Both the position numbers and the translations under genes were made by a program. From an uncultured Halobacteriovorax sp. (lineage in GTDB: Bacteria; Bdellovibrionota; Bacteriovoracia; Bacteriovoracales; Bacteriovoracaceae): a DNA stretch of 64,000 nucleotides. Location of the stretch: assembly GCA_913061265.1 (NCBI GenBank), contig CAJXVS010000007.1, forward strand, positions 1 to 64,000, given 5' to 3'. Of the stretch, positions 10,766-17,800 are shown piece after piece. Every line of letters starts with the position of its first letter. Positions within the stretch are counted from its first letter, which is position 1. The notes beneath the pieces are model-generated. The model made no database searches, was not told the DNA's origin, and saw nothing but the letters and a program-made list of their open reading frames with translations.

Positions 10766-12962
10766 TATTGGGCCTCCTCCTGCTATTGATGACCTAGCTA
10801 CTGCTGGTCGCTCTAAAACATCTGTTGAGTTAAACTGGACTGAGCCTGCGGGAAGTACACCGGCGATTACGGATTATAGAGTTTATTATAAACTAAATGG
10901 CGCTCTAAGCTGGACTCTCTTTAATGATGGTGTCTCCCTTGATCTAAATGTAACTGTTACAGGGCTGACGGTAAGTACGGATTATACATTTATGGTTCAA
11001 GCTTATAATGGGGTTTTTGCTTCCGTCGATTCAAACGAAGTTAATGAAAGCACCTTTCCTAACGATCCTTTCTTTGATGCTGATACTTATCAAGCTTATA
11101 ACTTGGCCGGAACCACTGAATCTCAGGCAGTCTCGTTTGTTGATAATAATATTCTTTCAGTTGATGGAACGCCTATTCTTACTCTTAATGCTGGGGAGAC
11201 AGGTAGAGTGACAGCGCCACAAGGTAAAGTCCTTGTTGGTACGGGAGCTTTCTATGTCGCTGGTAGGCTTCATAATGGTGGTGGTACTTCTAATCAAGAG
11301 GAAGGAAATGTTGTTTGGCAATCGGCAGATTGGTCTGGAAAAGATTTCTATTTTAATGGAAGTCGTAGTGCTGAACATAAAGTGATCTTTAGAGCTTTTG
11401 AAGGAACCGGAACGGCACTTGATACTGTTACCATCTTTAATGGGGCGACTCAGGAAGCTCAGCAAGTTAATATTACTGCTGGTGATACCTTTGAGCTTCT
11501 TGTTCCTGGAACAGGCTCTTTTAGAATCACTTCATCGGTGACAGTGTTAGCTTATCAGTATTCAACTAATGGGAGCCCTGGTCTTAGAGTAGAGGATCCT
11601 CAGCCAGTCCTTCCTAAAGCCTTGAAGCTCATCGGGATTCCTTCGAACTCCGCCTATGTTTCTCCGGATACGGACGGGACTCTTAACTACTGGGCCTCCA
11701 GTACAAATACTGGAACGGACCCAACTCATGCTGTTGTTGTAGGTAATGATAATAACTTAACTATTGGCGGTACCAATACAAGTTATCAAGGTGATGCCAT
11801 TGTTATTCAGCATCCGACAATTAGTGTCTCTGCTAGATCAACAGCTGATTCAGATGGTAACTGTTCATCTTCTTTTGTTTCAACGGCTAGGATGAGACGA
11901 AGTTTTGGTATCAATGTTAACTCTCATTGGGTTAAGTTTGCTTCAATTTATCCTGCGACGGTATTTCAATATAATCCGGATGGTACGGTAGTGACTTTTA
12001 CATTATCTAGAACTGGAACGAATGCTAATGCTCCTTATGATCACTACCTAGGAGGAGATGATACTGCTCCAAGCATCGCTAACGGTACTATGGAAGGAAC
12101 GATCTTCTATTCAACAGCTCGTATGCAAGCGTGGTATGAGCCAGATCTAGATTCTAATAATGGTTTTGCTAACTCAGCGAATGATGATGAAACCGTCATG
12201 TTTGGTTGGGACGCGCCTACACCTAACCTACAAACTATTAGCTCTAAGCTTTATGCTTGGTATGATTTTGATAATAAGAACTATATGTTCACGGACGCTT
12301 CTTGTACTGATGGCAATCAAACAACTGCTAACGGCGATAGAGTCCGCTGTGTTCGAGATCTCTCTGGAAATGGAAAAGACGCTAGTACAACGGTAGCAGC
12401 GGAGAGACCGACTCTTAATACAGGAGTTACTGAATTTGGCGGTAAGAATGGATTAACCTTTGATGCTAGTAATAACTTATTAGACTTTGATATTAGCGGT
12501 CTTAGAAATTCTAATTATACGATCTGCGCGGCAGTTCTAAGAAGAAACAGTACGGCTGATAGCTATTTAATTGGAACAGAATCGACAACCTCAAATGAAG
12601 GGCTACACTTTGGTTACTCAAGTGATACTAACCTTAGGCTAAGCCATGATAATACAGATTTAGATAGGACTGTACTTGCTTATAACGATGCAGCAGTAAC
12701 ACCAGCTGTTGTCTGCGCTGAAGTTGATGGGGCAGGTAGGTATATCGTTGAGAAACGTGATGGGGCCATTAGAACAGGAACTGATACAACGGCCACTCAA
12801 TTAAGTGGTACCGCTCAAGGAGTTATCGGAATGGGTAATAATGGATCAGGCTTTGATGGAGAGATTGGTGAGATGCTTATCTTTCATGAAGATATGACCG
12901 ACGCTGAAAGGCTAGAAATTGAAAACTACCTTATCAAGAAGTGGGGAGTGACTGGCTTTTAA
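1..12962 (+). CDS. Giant repeat adhesin, 3' part (5' end outside window)
   Basis: The open frame runs from base 3, so the start lies upstream and at least 4,319 residues are present. It contains a partial unit and then 29 complete tandem units of about 121 residues, each ending in a (D/E)I-x-IDT-like motif and carrying NNPD, GNPE-T-L-D-VGKAVY-SG, LTFQYTV and DTPDN blocks. This is the Ig-like repeat type known from very large bacterial surface adhesins. An FN3 domain follows (about 10,770-11,055), then a beta-rich region of no recognised family, then a LamG/concanavalin-like domain (about 12,240-12,962) ending in ENYLIKKWG. The repeat part has no cysteine; five cysteines occur after it. No membrane anchor or sortase signal is visible at the C-terminus. 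Likely cell-surface or secreted adhesin; binding partner and export route are not shown here. Confidence 0.85.
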   Translation, partial: GYANAELITLVGGATMVDPAGNLLDLNTPDNGSTDSLSDQNNITIDTLEPTITNVTTTSGDGPFNNPDIVTIVMTASENITITGNPEFTLDVGKAVYASGTGSTSLTFEYTVADGHNATDLGYANATLVTLAGGSTMVDPAGNLLDLNTPDNGSTDSLSDQNNITIDTTEPTITNVTSTTGDGPFNNPDVVTIVMTASENITVTGNPEFTLDVGKAVFTSGTGSTSLTFQYTVADGHNSTDLGYANATLITLVGGATMLDPAGNLLDLNTPDNGSTDSLSDQNNIVIDTDEAYITNIDSNTADGTYKDPELIDIVVTWSEAVTVAVSNPELTLNTTGKAVYTSGSGSSILTFQYTVADGENTTELGYAALEDITLAGGSTIVDNAGNNSLLPTPDDGGALDSLLDNRDIAIDTTEPTVTNVTTTSGDGPHNNPDVLDIVFTISEAVSVTGNPEFTLDVGKAVYTSGSASTSLTFQYTVLDGQNATNLGYANAELITLVGGATIRDIANNLLDLNTPDNGSTDSLSDQNNITIDTLEPTISNVTTTSGDGPHNNPDVVTIVMTATENITVTGNPEFTLDVGKAVFTSGTGSTTLTFEYTVADGHNATDLGYANAELITLVGGATMVDPAGNLLDLNTPDNGSTDSLSDQNNITIDTTEPTITNVTSTTGDGPFNNPDVVTIVMTASENITVTGNPEFTLDVGKAVFTSGSGTTALTFDYTVADGHNSTDLGYANATLITLVGGATMLDPAGNLLDLNTPDNGSTDSLSDQNQIVIDTTEPTITNVSSSTDDGTYTNPQVIDIVFTASEAVSVTNNPEFTLNTGGKAVYTSGTGSTLLTFQYTISDGENTTDLAYSDAELIVLAGASTIKDAAGNDLDLDTPDDGTGNSLKEQKALVIDTAEPTVTNITSNVNNGAYNNPDVIDLVFTWDEAVSVTNSPEFTLNVGKAIYASGSGSTSLTFTYTVSDGDNISVLGYSDAELITLAGASTIKDSGLNDANLTTPDNLSGNSLSDQKTIEIDTTEPTVTNVTTTSGDGPHNNPDVLDIVFTISEAVSVTNTPEFTLDVGKAVYTSGSASTSLTFQYTVLDGHNATNLGYANAELITLVGGATMRDVADNLLDLNTPDNGSTDSLSDQNNITIDTSEPTISSIDASNGDGAFNDTVVISLVMTATENITVTGNPELTLNVGKAVYASGSGTTLLTFDYTISDGDNTGELTYLDAALITLAGGSTMVDPAGNLLDLNTPDNLSGNSLSDLRNIEIDTAHPSVELVKSTTNTGFYGQGTVIDILVDFSETVVASATPHLTLNVSPGYTVDYSSGTGSDTLTFQYTVGAGHDSNDLDYTNTTSLQLNGGSINDPAGNNSSLTLATPGFANSISFSKDIDIDTTKPNITNITSTNGDGTYTNPSVLDVVISFDEIVNVAVSNPEFTLNTGGKAVYTSGTGSMALTFQYTISDGENTTDLGYSDAELIVLAGGSTLKDDAGNDTNLDTPDNLSGNSLSDQKAIRVDTAEPTITNVSSSTADGTYNNPDIIDIVFTISEPVSVTGNPEFTLDTGGKAVYSSGTTSTLLTFQYTVADGENSTDLRYSDAELVVLAGGTLKDIAGNDTALDTPDNTTGNSLFEQKDIVIDTDEPTITDIDSATIDGTYNNPTVIDLVFTMSEAVSVTGNPELTLNVGKAIYTSGSGSASLTFNYTVSDGDNTTELTYSDAALVTLVGGATMIDAGENDLDLNTPDNTGAVDSLSEHRDIAIDTLEPTITNVSSSTGDGPFNNPDVVDIVFTATEDITVTGNPEFTLSTGGKAVYTSGSGSTLLTFQYTVVDGHDSTDLSYSDAELIVLAGGSTLKDPGSNDLALDTPDNLSGNSLSDQNAIVIDTTEPSITNVSSTNGDGVYTNPAVIDVLLTFDEVMTVTGNPELTLDVGKAIYSSGTGSTVLTFQYTVSDGDNDTRLGYSNAEQVTLAGGSTILDPASNPTDLDTPDNGGVSDSLFDQKDIEIDTQEPSVTSIASNTDNGSYTNPTVIDVVITFDEAVSVTNNPELTLDVGKAVYASGSGSANLTFNYTILDGHNDADLSYSNAELITLAGASTIEDAATNNANLDTPDNGSTNSLGDNKDIEIDTAEPFVTNISSPNPDATYTNPQVIDVAITFNEAVSVTNNPELTLDVGKAIYTSGTGSTVLTFQYTISDGDIDTDLGYSDAELITLVGGSTIVDAPGNNATLDTPDNLGPLDSLADQKQIVIDTADPVVDSITSSTPDGAYNNPDVINVEVTFSKIVNVAVGTPELTLDVGKAIYTSGTGSTVLTFQYTVADGHNDTDLGYSNAELITLVGGATIKDVATNDADLNTPDNGSTNSLADQKDIIIDTQEATVTDINSFSGNGPFNNPDVVEIVMTFDEAVSVTNNPELTLNVGKAVYTSGSASTSLTFQYTVIDGHNTTELTYSDAELITLAGASTIIDQAENNANLDTPDNAGAVDSLSDHTDIVIDTQEPSVTIVSSSTDDGTYTNPNVIDITVTFDEAVSVTNNPELTLDVGKAVYTSGTGSSVLTFQYTVLDGHNDIDLGYSDAELITLAGASTIVDAAGNNANLDTPDNTSGNSLSELKDIAIDTQEASVTSVDSSTGDGTFNNPDVITIELTFDEAVSVTNNPELTLDVGKAVYTSGTGSAVLTFQYTVADGHNDLDLTYSNAELITLAGASTIVDAGGNNANLDTPDNGSTNSLGDNRDIVIDTQEATVTNITSNTIDGSYTNPTVIDIVITYDEAVSVTNNPELTLNIGKAIYASGTGTANLTFNYTISDGDNVAELNYSDAELITLAGASTIIDAGENNANLDTPDNAGAVDSLEDNKDLQIDTAEPFITDVDSSTGNGTYNNPDTIDIEITFNEAVSVTNNPELTLNVGKAVYISGTGTNTLGFRYTVLDGHNTTELEYSDAELVTLAGASTIKDAAGNDAALDTPDNLSGNSLKDHRDIVIDTQEASVTDVDSSTGDGIYTNPSVINIEITFDEAVSVTNNPELTLDVGKAVYTSGTGSTVLTFQYTIADGHNDADLSYSDAELITLAGASTIVDAGGNNANLDTPDNTSGSSLGENRDIEIDTLEPLVTNITSTKPNGYYRDPEVIDVIITFNDVVNVAVSNPELTLDVGKAVYTSGSGSSVLTFQYVVADGHDDTDLGYGDAEAITLAGGSTLKDNVGNDVVLDTPDNGGALDSLADQKAIVIDTTEPVLQFVTSSTASGTYSNPLVMNVQVVYDEDMVVSGANPIITLETGAADGTATFSGTTTSTLEFNYTIADGHNSTDLTYNNGENINLNGATLVDLAGNAPASLALPNSGGGDSLAERAQLIIDTDEPAVARVSAAEANGVFKLGDTVNVQVIFDETVTVNGGIPVLTLETGTTDRAVVYSGGSPSDTLTFAYTVGVGDDNANLDYVATNSLVTGGATIRDAGGNDSAIVLDTPLTGGNSLTVQKDISVDGIVPTVTDVSVNELDGEYGRNKPFEIWVKFSEAVSATGSPVLTMDLDGTPATFNATFTGGNGTSTLSFNYTTGASGHEAADLDYLNTTSLTAGTSIQDSHGNDADRTLAVPGNDAESISFDQDIEVKDIGPPPAIDDLATAGRSKTSVELNWTEPAGSTPAITDYRVYYKLNGALSWTLFNDGVSLDLNVTVTGLTVSTDYTFMVQAYNGVFASVDSNEVNESTFPNDPFFDADTYQAYNLAGTTESQAVSFVDNNILSVDGTPILTLNAGETGRVTAPQGKVLVGTGAFYVAGRLHNGGGTSNQEEGNVVWQSADWSGKDFYFNGSRSAEHKVIFRAFEGTGTALDTVTIFNGATQEAQQVNITAGDTFELLVPGTGSFRITSSVTVLAYQYSTNGSPGLRVEDPQPVLPKALKLIGIPSNSAYVSPDTDGTLNYWASSTNTGTDPTHAVVVGNDNNLTIGGTNTSYQGDAIVIQHPTISVSARSTADSDGNCSSSFVSTARMRRSFGINVNSHWVKFASIYPATVFQYNPDGTVVTFTLSRTGTNANAPYDHYLGGDDTAPSIANGTMEGTIFYSTARMQAWYEPDLDSNNGFANSANDDETVMFGWDAPTPNLQTISSKLYAWYDFDNKNYMFTDASCTDGNQTTANGDRVRCVRDLSGNGKDASTTVAAERPTLNTGVTEFGGKNGLTFDASNNLLDFDISGLRNSNYTICAAVLRRNSTADSYLIGTESTTSNEGLHFGYSSDTNLRLSHDNTDLDRTVLAYNDAAVTPAVVCAEVDGAGRYIVEKRDGAIRTGTDTTATQLSGTAQGVIGMGNNGSGFDGEIGEMLIFHEDMTDAERLEIENYLIKKWGVTGF

Positions 12963-13048
12963 TAGGTTACTGTTCTGCTCAACCAATAATAATATTAAAG
13001 AGAAAGTTTCCTCTTTCGGGCAAAACGAAAATCATTTATTATGTAAGA

Positions 13049-13423
13049 ATGAATATTTTTGTTCTTGAAGACGATTCAGAAGTTCTCGATGTGATTAAGC
13101 TTTATCTTGAAGATATCAAAGCAGATAAACACTTCTTTTTAGACTCTCACGAGGCTCTAGAAGTGGCTGAAAAGAAGAAGGTAGACTTACTTATCACGGA
13201 TATCTTTATGCCTAAGATGAATGGTCTAGAGGTCATAAGTACCTTTCGAGAGAAGCATCCCGAATGTAAGATCATCGCTATTAGTGCCGGTGGAGAAAGC
13301 GGAGGCTTTGTTAAGTCTCTTGTCCTTGATGAGGCCTTAACTCAAGGAGCCAGCTGCGCCATTAAGAAGCCTTTTTTACAGGCCGATTTAATCTGTGAAA
13401 TAGAGAGACTCTTTACTCTTTAG
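13049..13423 (+). CDS. Single-domain response regulator (CheY-like receiver)
   Basis: The protein has 124 residues and is a receiver domain with no output domain. Visible landmarks are the acidic pocket EDD (residues 7-9), the phospho-acceptor Asp51 in LLITDIFMPKMNG, the conserved switch serine in AISA, and the KKPF lysine near the end. ATG 13049 was chosen because MNIFVLEDD is the usual receiver N-terminus; an upstream in-frame start would add unrelated residues and overlap the adhesin gene. It probably relays a phosphoryl signal from a kinase not in this window; the partner is unknown. Its end overlaps the convergent gene at 13413 by 11 bp. Confidence 0.88.
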   Translation: MNIFVLEDDSEVLDVIKLYLEDIKADKHFFLDSHEALEVAEKKKVDLLITDIFMPKMNGLEVISTFREKHPECKIIAISAGGESGGFVKSLVLDEALTQGASCAIKKPFLQADLICEIERLFTL

Positions 13424-13691
13424 CTATCAATTTGGTTTTCGATCGAATGGGGTGAAGTCCTAGGATCATCAAGACCGTTGTTAAGAGCGCCCAATTCCAT
13501 GCCAGGACAAAGAATAGGCCAACAATAATAAGAACGATCATAAACCAGTAGATTTCAGGAGCTGTGTTCTCGGATCTGCCGCGTCCCTTTTTTATATTAA
13601 GAAGATCTCTAGAAAAGCAAAAAGCGATGCCTAAGAATCCGATGATAATAAGAGGGTAGGAAATAAGAAGAATTGTTTTTGGGTCTATCAC
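13413..13691 (-). CDS. Small two- to three-helix membrane protein, unknown function
   Basis: The protein has 92 residues. Hydrophobic segments lie at about residues 6-26 and 47-80, separated by a basic, soluble linker (NIKKGRGRS). I do not recognise the family. The gene starts 1 bp after the end of the alkaline-phosphatase-fold gene at 13693, so the two are almost certainly cotranscribed and this may be its membrane partner. The C-terminus is basic (RSKTKLIAKE). Confidence 0.6.
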   Translation of the reverse strand: MIDPKTILLISYPLIIIGFLGIAFCFSRDLLNIKKGRGRSENTAPEIYWFMIVLIIVGLFFVLAWNWALLTTVLMILGLHPIRSKTKLIAKE

Positions 13692-13692
13692 A

Positions 13693-14757
13693 TTAATACC
13701 AGAAATTTATACTATCATCAGCCGTAGCGATTGATCTTCCTTTTTCTTTAGGTTTTTCTGTTTTAATTCTTAAGAGGTTTAGAGATTGTCTGTGAATGAT
13801 GGTTGAAGAGGGGAGTCCACTTTCTTCATCCGCGAACTGACTTGTTGATTGAAAGTTTAAAGCAGGTCCCGAAACGATTAAAGGAACTTTTATTTTGTTT
13901 TTATTTTGACTCACAAGTTTAGATCCTCTTGAGTAATATGAAGTAATCATTATATTTAAGCTCTTATCTAATTTAAATTTATTAAGAAGGCTGAAAACAG
14001 AGCCAAGCATTTGATCAAGGCGTTTTAGGTTATCTCTATATTCTTCAGTAATCCCAGATCTATTTCCAATCTCAGAAGGGGATTTTAGGTTTAAGAAGCT
14101 ATACCTAGGAAGGGCGTTCACTTCTTGCTTTGAAGCTAGTCTTTGCCTAAATATTTGATAGGTTTGAAGAAACTTTCCCGAGTCGCTATGAACAAATAAG
14201 GAGCCTTCTTCGTTAAAGGTTCTATAAGTCTCTAATCTATAATCTAGTTCAGGGGTTATATAAGAAAGGAATCTAACAACGCGGGTAAAGTCGTTTGCTA
14301 GGGGATCACTATCGGTTAGAAGTTCACCAATGGGTATGCCTTGAACCTTGCTAGCCTTGTAGTATTCAAAGGAGTCTAAGTGAGAATAGATATCTGGAAT
14401 CTTTGATAGATCTTCCGTATCAGGATGAACACCTTTTAAGATAGGAGCGAAGCTAGGCTTTTCCTTTTTCGAGATGACTCCCTCTAAAGGCATATAGACC
14501 CCCTTAGGAATACCGCGAGTATTCTTCTTTAAAAGCTTTTCTAAATTCGGAAGTTCCCCAGCTTCAAGCATTGTAGAGAACTCAGCCTCATCAAGTCCTT
14601 CTATAAGAATGACTAAGAGTTTCTCGCCTGATTCTAGGCCTTGCTGTTTGCTTGTTTGTCTTTCTCCAAAAACATCCTGAGGGTTAATCTTCCATAAGAT
14701 TAAACTAAGACTTGAAAAAAGGAGGAGGGAGAAGGTCCATGCCCATAAGTTTTTCAT
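13693..14757 (-). CDS. Membrane-anchored alkaline-phosphatase-fold protein, probably degenerate
   Basis: The protein has 354 residues with an N-terminal membrane anchor (about residues 5-24). LLVILIEGLDEAEF followed by ELPNLEKLL matches the start of the type I phosphodiesterase/sulfatase (alkaline phosphatase) superfamily, and YRDNLKRLDQMLGSVFSLL matches the late helix of that fold. The metal-binding Asp of the usual xxxDG motif is Glu here (IEG), and the usual SDHG metal site appears as SYYSRG, with neither Asp nor His. Catalytic loss is therefore likely, though this is inferred from family knowledge. It heads an operon with the small membrane protein downstream. A sigma-28-like -10 element lies only 6 bp before the ATG and no clear Shine-Dalgarno is present. 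Confidence 0.6.
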   Translation of the reverse strand: MKNLWAWTFSLLLFSSLSLILWKINPQDVFGERQTSKQQGLESGEKLLVILIEGLDEAEFSTMLEAGELPNLEKLLKKNTRGIPKGVYMPLEGVISKKEKPSFAPILKGVHPDTEDLSKIPDIYSHLDSFEYYKASKVQGIPIGELLTDSDPLANDFTRVVRFLSYITPELDYRLETYRTFNEEGSLFVHSDSGKFLQTYQIFRQRLASKQEVNALPRYSFLNLKSPSEIGNRSGITEEYRDNLKRLDQMLGSVFSLLNKFKLDKSLNIMITSYYSRGSKLVSQNKNKIKVPLIVSGPALNFQSTSQFADEESGLPSSTIIHRQSLNLLRIKTEKPKEKGRSIATADDSINFWY

Positions 14758-14763
14758 AGTATC

Positions 14764-14791
14764 TTATCGGTAATAGTTGATAAAAACTGTA
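14764..14791 (-). promoter_or_regulatory. Sigma-28 (FliA)-like promoter candidate
   Basis: On the minus strand TACAGTTT is followed after 12 bp by ACCGATAA; the FliA consensus is TAAAGTTT-N11-GCCGATAA. The -10 element ends 6 bp before the start codon at 14757, so a transcript would begin at or next to the ATG (leaderless). Confidence 0.45.
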
Positions 14792-14818
14792 GAGTAATGT
14801 TGAAGTAAAATTAGCTAC

Positions 14819-17800
14819 TTAAGGGAAAACTCCAGCTTCAAAAGAAGCATCTGGGCCTTCGCTCCAGCCTGGTTCAAGCTCACCTTCATAGATATGCCAG
14901 TCAGCAGTGACTGAGTAGGGGTCATCGAGGCTTGTCTCTGGGAATTGGTGTATATCCCAGCTTGTAGTGGCCACGTCTGAGGAGGTCGATACGAGGTTCT
15001 CAATGACATAGCCTTGGTTTTCAAAATGCCTAATACTTCCAGCGGCATCAAGGCCTATGGCTTCAGCATATCCGTCACCGGTTAAGTCGGTAGCATCAAC
15101 AACAGCGCAGCCCGTGCAATTATAAATACTACTTTGTTCAAAGTAGGGAGTTCCAGTGCCTTTGATCGCTTCAACTTCACCAGTAGAAGAGTTTACTATA
15201 AGGACATCTAGGTAAGTATCCCCATTTGTATCTCTAATCTTAATATCATCGGCGCCACTAAATCTATAGCTTCCAGCAAAGTTCCCCGCGCCATCACCAA
15301 GCATGATCATCGATTCACCTGCGCCAGGAATAACAACAGCTAGGTCAAGGAAACCATCTTCATTGATATCGCCTAAATCAATCTCAGCGGCACCATTTGT
15401 AGAGCCAGTCGTACTGTTAATAGCGGTGTTCCAGGTGGCGGCAGATGCTGTAGTGACACTAGCATTTTTTATAAATTTGACTTGGTCAAAGGATCCTTCA
15501 GAGACAACGACATCGATCAATCCATCATTATCAAAGTCTCCTGAGACGAAATCTACGCCATCAGAAAAGGAAGCAATAGTTGAGTTACTAAAGCTTTGTG
15601 CTCCATCGTTATCAAGGAGATCAATACTCGCACCTAAAAGAACGGCAACGTCTAGTGTTCCATCACCATTATAATCGGCTACATCAACCTTCTTCATCGC
15701 TCCAGTCGTGGTAAAGATATCTGCTGAAGTAAAGGTTCCAGCGCCATCTGTATTTTCTAGCCAAATGACTTTGGGAGATCCGAGGGACATAGTTCCTACG
15801 ACAACATCTTGATCTCCGTCACCATCTAGATCAACAACTTTTAAATCAATGGCATCTTTACCAGGAGTGATTAAATTAGTGTCTGCCTTTGCATTAAAAG
15901 CATCTGTTCCACTATTATATATAAAGACACTGATAGTCTGATTGGTATCATTAGCAACTACCATATCTTGGAAACCATCACCATCGATGTCTCCAAAGTC
16001 AACAGCTCGAGCTCCTGCATTTGCAGTAGGAGATACGGGTGAAAAGAGGGCCATGGCCTTGGTCGTGGAAAAGGTTGGAGCACTTGATTGAAGAGCGCAT
16101 GCTAGGGGAGTAGAAAAAGCATTTGAGGTATACTCAGTACAGAAAAGATCATCCGCTGTTCCCGTATTTGTTCCATAGGTAGAGCCAGTAGCAATTCCCA
16201 TAGTATGATCTGAATAAGAGTTTGAAGCTACAAGCCTCTCTATATCATTGCCTGAAGTATTATCTCCAAACATAAGATAGTTATTAAAAGAGCCACTTGA
16301 AATATTATTTAAATTAAAGGTTCCCTCTAACATGATATCGCTGATGGAACCATTATTCGTTCCAAAACCAAGAGTCGCGTAAATATTTGAGGGATTATTG
16401 TTGTTAACTCCAACGCCCATTCTTGAATGAACCTTTTCAATGGTTCCATTATTGATATTATTGATACTGCTAAAGATTACGCCGTCTCTTGAATCATTAC
16501 TTGCTGTCGTGGAGAAAAGCTCTATATAGCCACTAACAACGGCTTCGCTAATGAGGCCATCATTTTGAAAAACTAAGCCACTAACATTAAAAGTATCAGT
16601 TGCATTTACGTTTGAGAGGTTAGAATCTTGAACTCTAATATCAGCTTCAACTTCGGTTCCTTGGATGACACCTGTTACTCCATTAAAAGGAGTAAGGCCG
16701 GCTATAGCGACTGAGTCTGTTGCAGGGTGGAAATAAGAGGAGTTAAACCCAATACTGGCTCCTTCAATTTCAACGCCTGAAATAGTCCCTAAGTTTGATC
16801 CCGTGAGAAGACCAATATTGAGGTCTCCCGATGGAGTCCCTGAGACTGCAATATCAAAGTTAGCGATGAAAAGATCTTCAATAACACTACTTGTAGCTAG
16901 TGCCTGAAAGAGCCCAACGTATCCAGAAGGACTAGCTAGACCAATATTATAGTTCATGATGGACTTACCATTACCGTCTAGAAAATAAGTACCTACAGTA
17001 AACAAGGATCCTGTTCCCGAGGCCTGATCGGTAAGGTCAATATCTTTAGAGAGGGAGTAATAAGTATTGGTGCTCATAGCTAAAAATTGAGCGACGGTAC
17101 AGACTTGATAGGGGTCTGCTTCTATTCCACTTCCGCTCATAGAGGCATAATTACCAGTACAAGGTCTTTGAAGATAGGGAACTTCGTCTTCAACAGGAAC
17201 TCCTGTCTCAGGGTTTGCTTTTAATTCCCAGCTAAGCCTCGGATGATCTTCTCCATCTTCTGAAGCTAGGTGAACCCAAGTTTGAGTTAGGTCTGTGAAG
17301 CTAATATTTCCAGTCCACGAGCCACTGGCGTAAGTTGAAGAGGAGTGAAGTTGAACTAAGGTTTTACTGATTCCGCAGCCGTCAGTTCCAGAATTATCAT
17401 TTCCTGTAAAGTAGGCGTCTGTAGGTGCGCAACCGTTCTTTCCGACAGCTCCGCCTAAGTTATTAAGGTTGCCCCCTTGAGTGCTGCCTCGCTGATAACC
17501 AGAAGTAGCAAAAGAGCGGGTGATATTCATTGAATTTAATGTGCCTGTTGATTCTCCAACAAGACCTCCTGCTCTGTGATCTGTTCCACCTGTATAGTGA
17601 CGTGAAAGTATGGATGCTGTTGAGTAACTATCAACAATATTTAAGGCAGTTGGCGTGAATCCTACAATACCTCCAAGGGCCTGATTGCCTTGAATGATTC
17701 CTTTAGAAAAAGATTCTGAAATAGTCGCTGTAGCAGCACCTGTAATCCCTCCAACGAGTCCACCAACTTTAGCAACGCCAAAGAGGTTTGAGTGGATATC

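Noticed and set aside
12240-12962. Cell-wall sorting signal or membrane anchor at the adhesin C-terminus
   Set aside because: The protein ends in a LamG-like domain with no LPxTG, hydrophobic helix or positive tail.
12941-13048. Upstream in-frame start for the response regulator
   Set aside because: It lies within the adhesin gene and adds 36 residues before a canonical receiver N-terminus.
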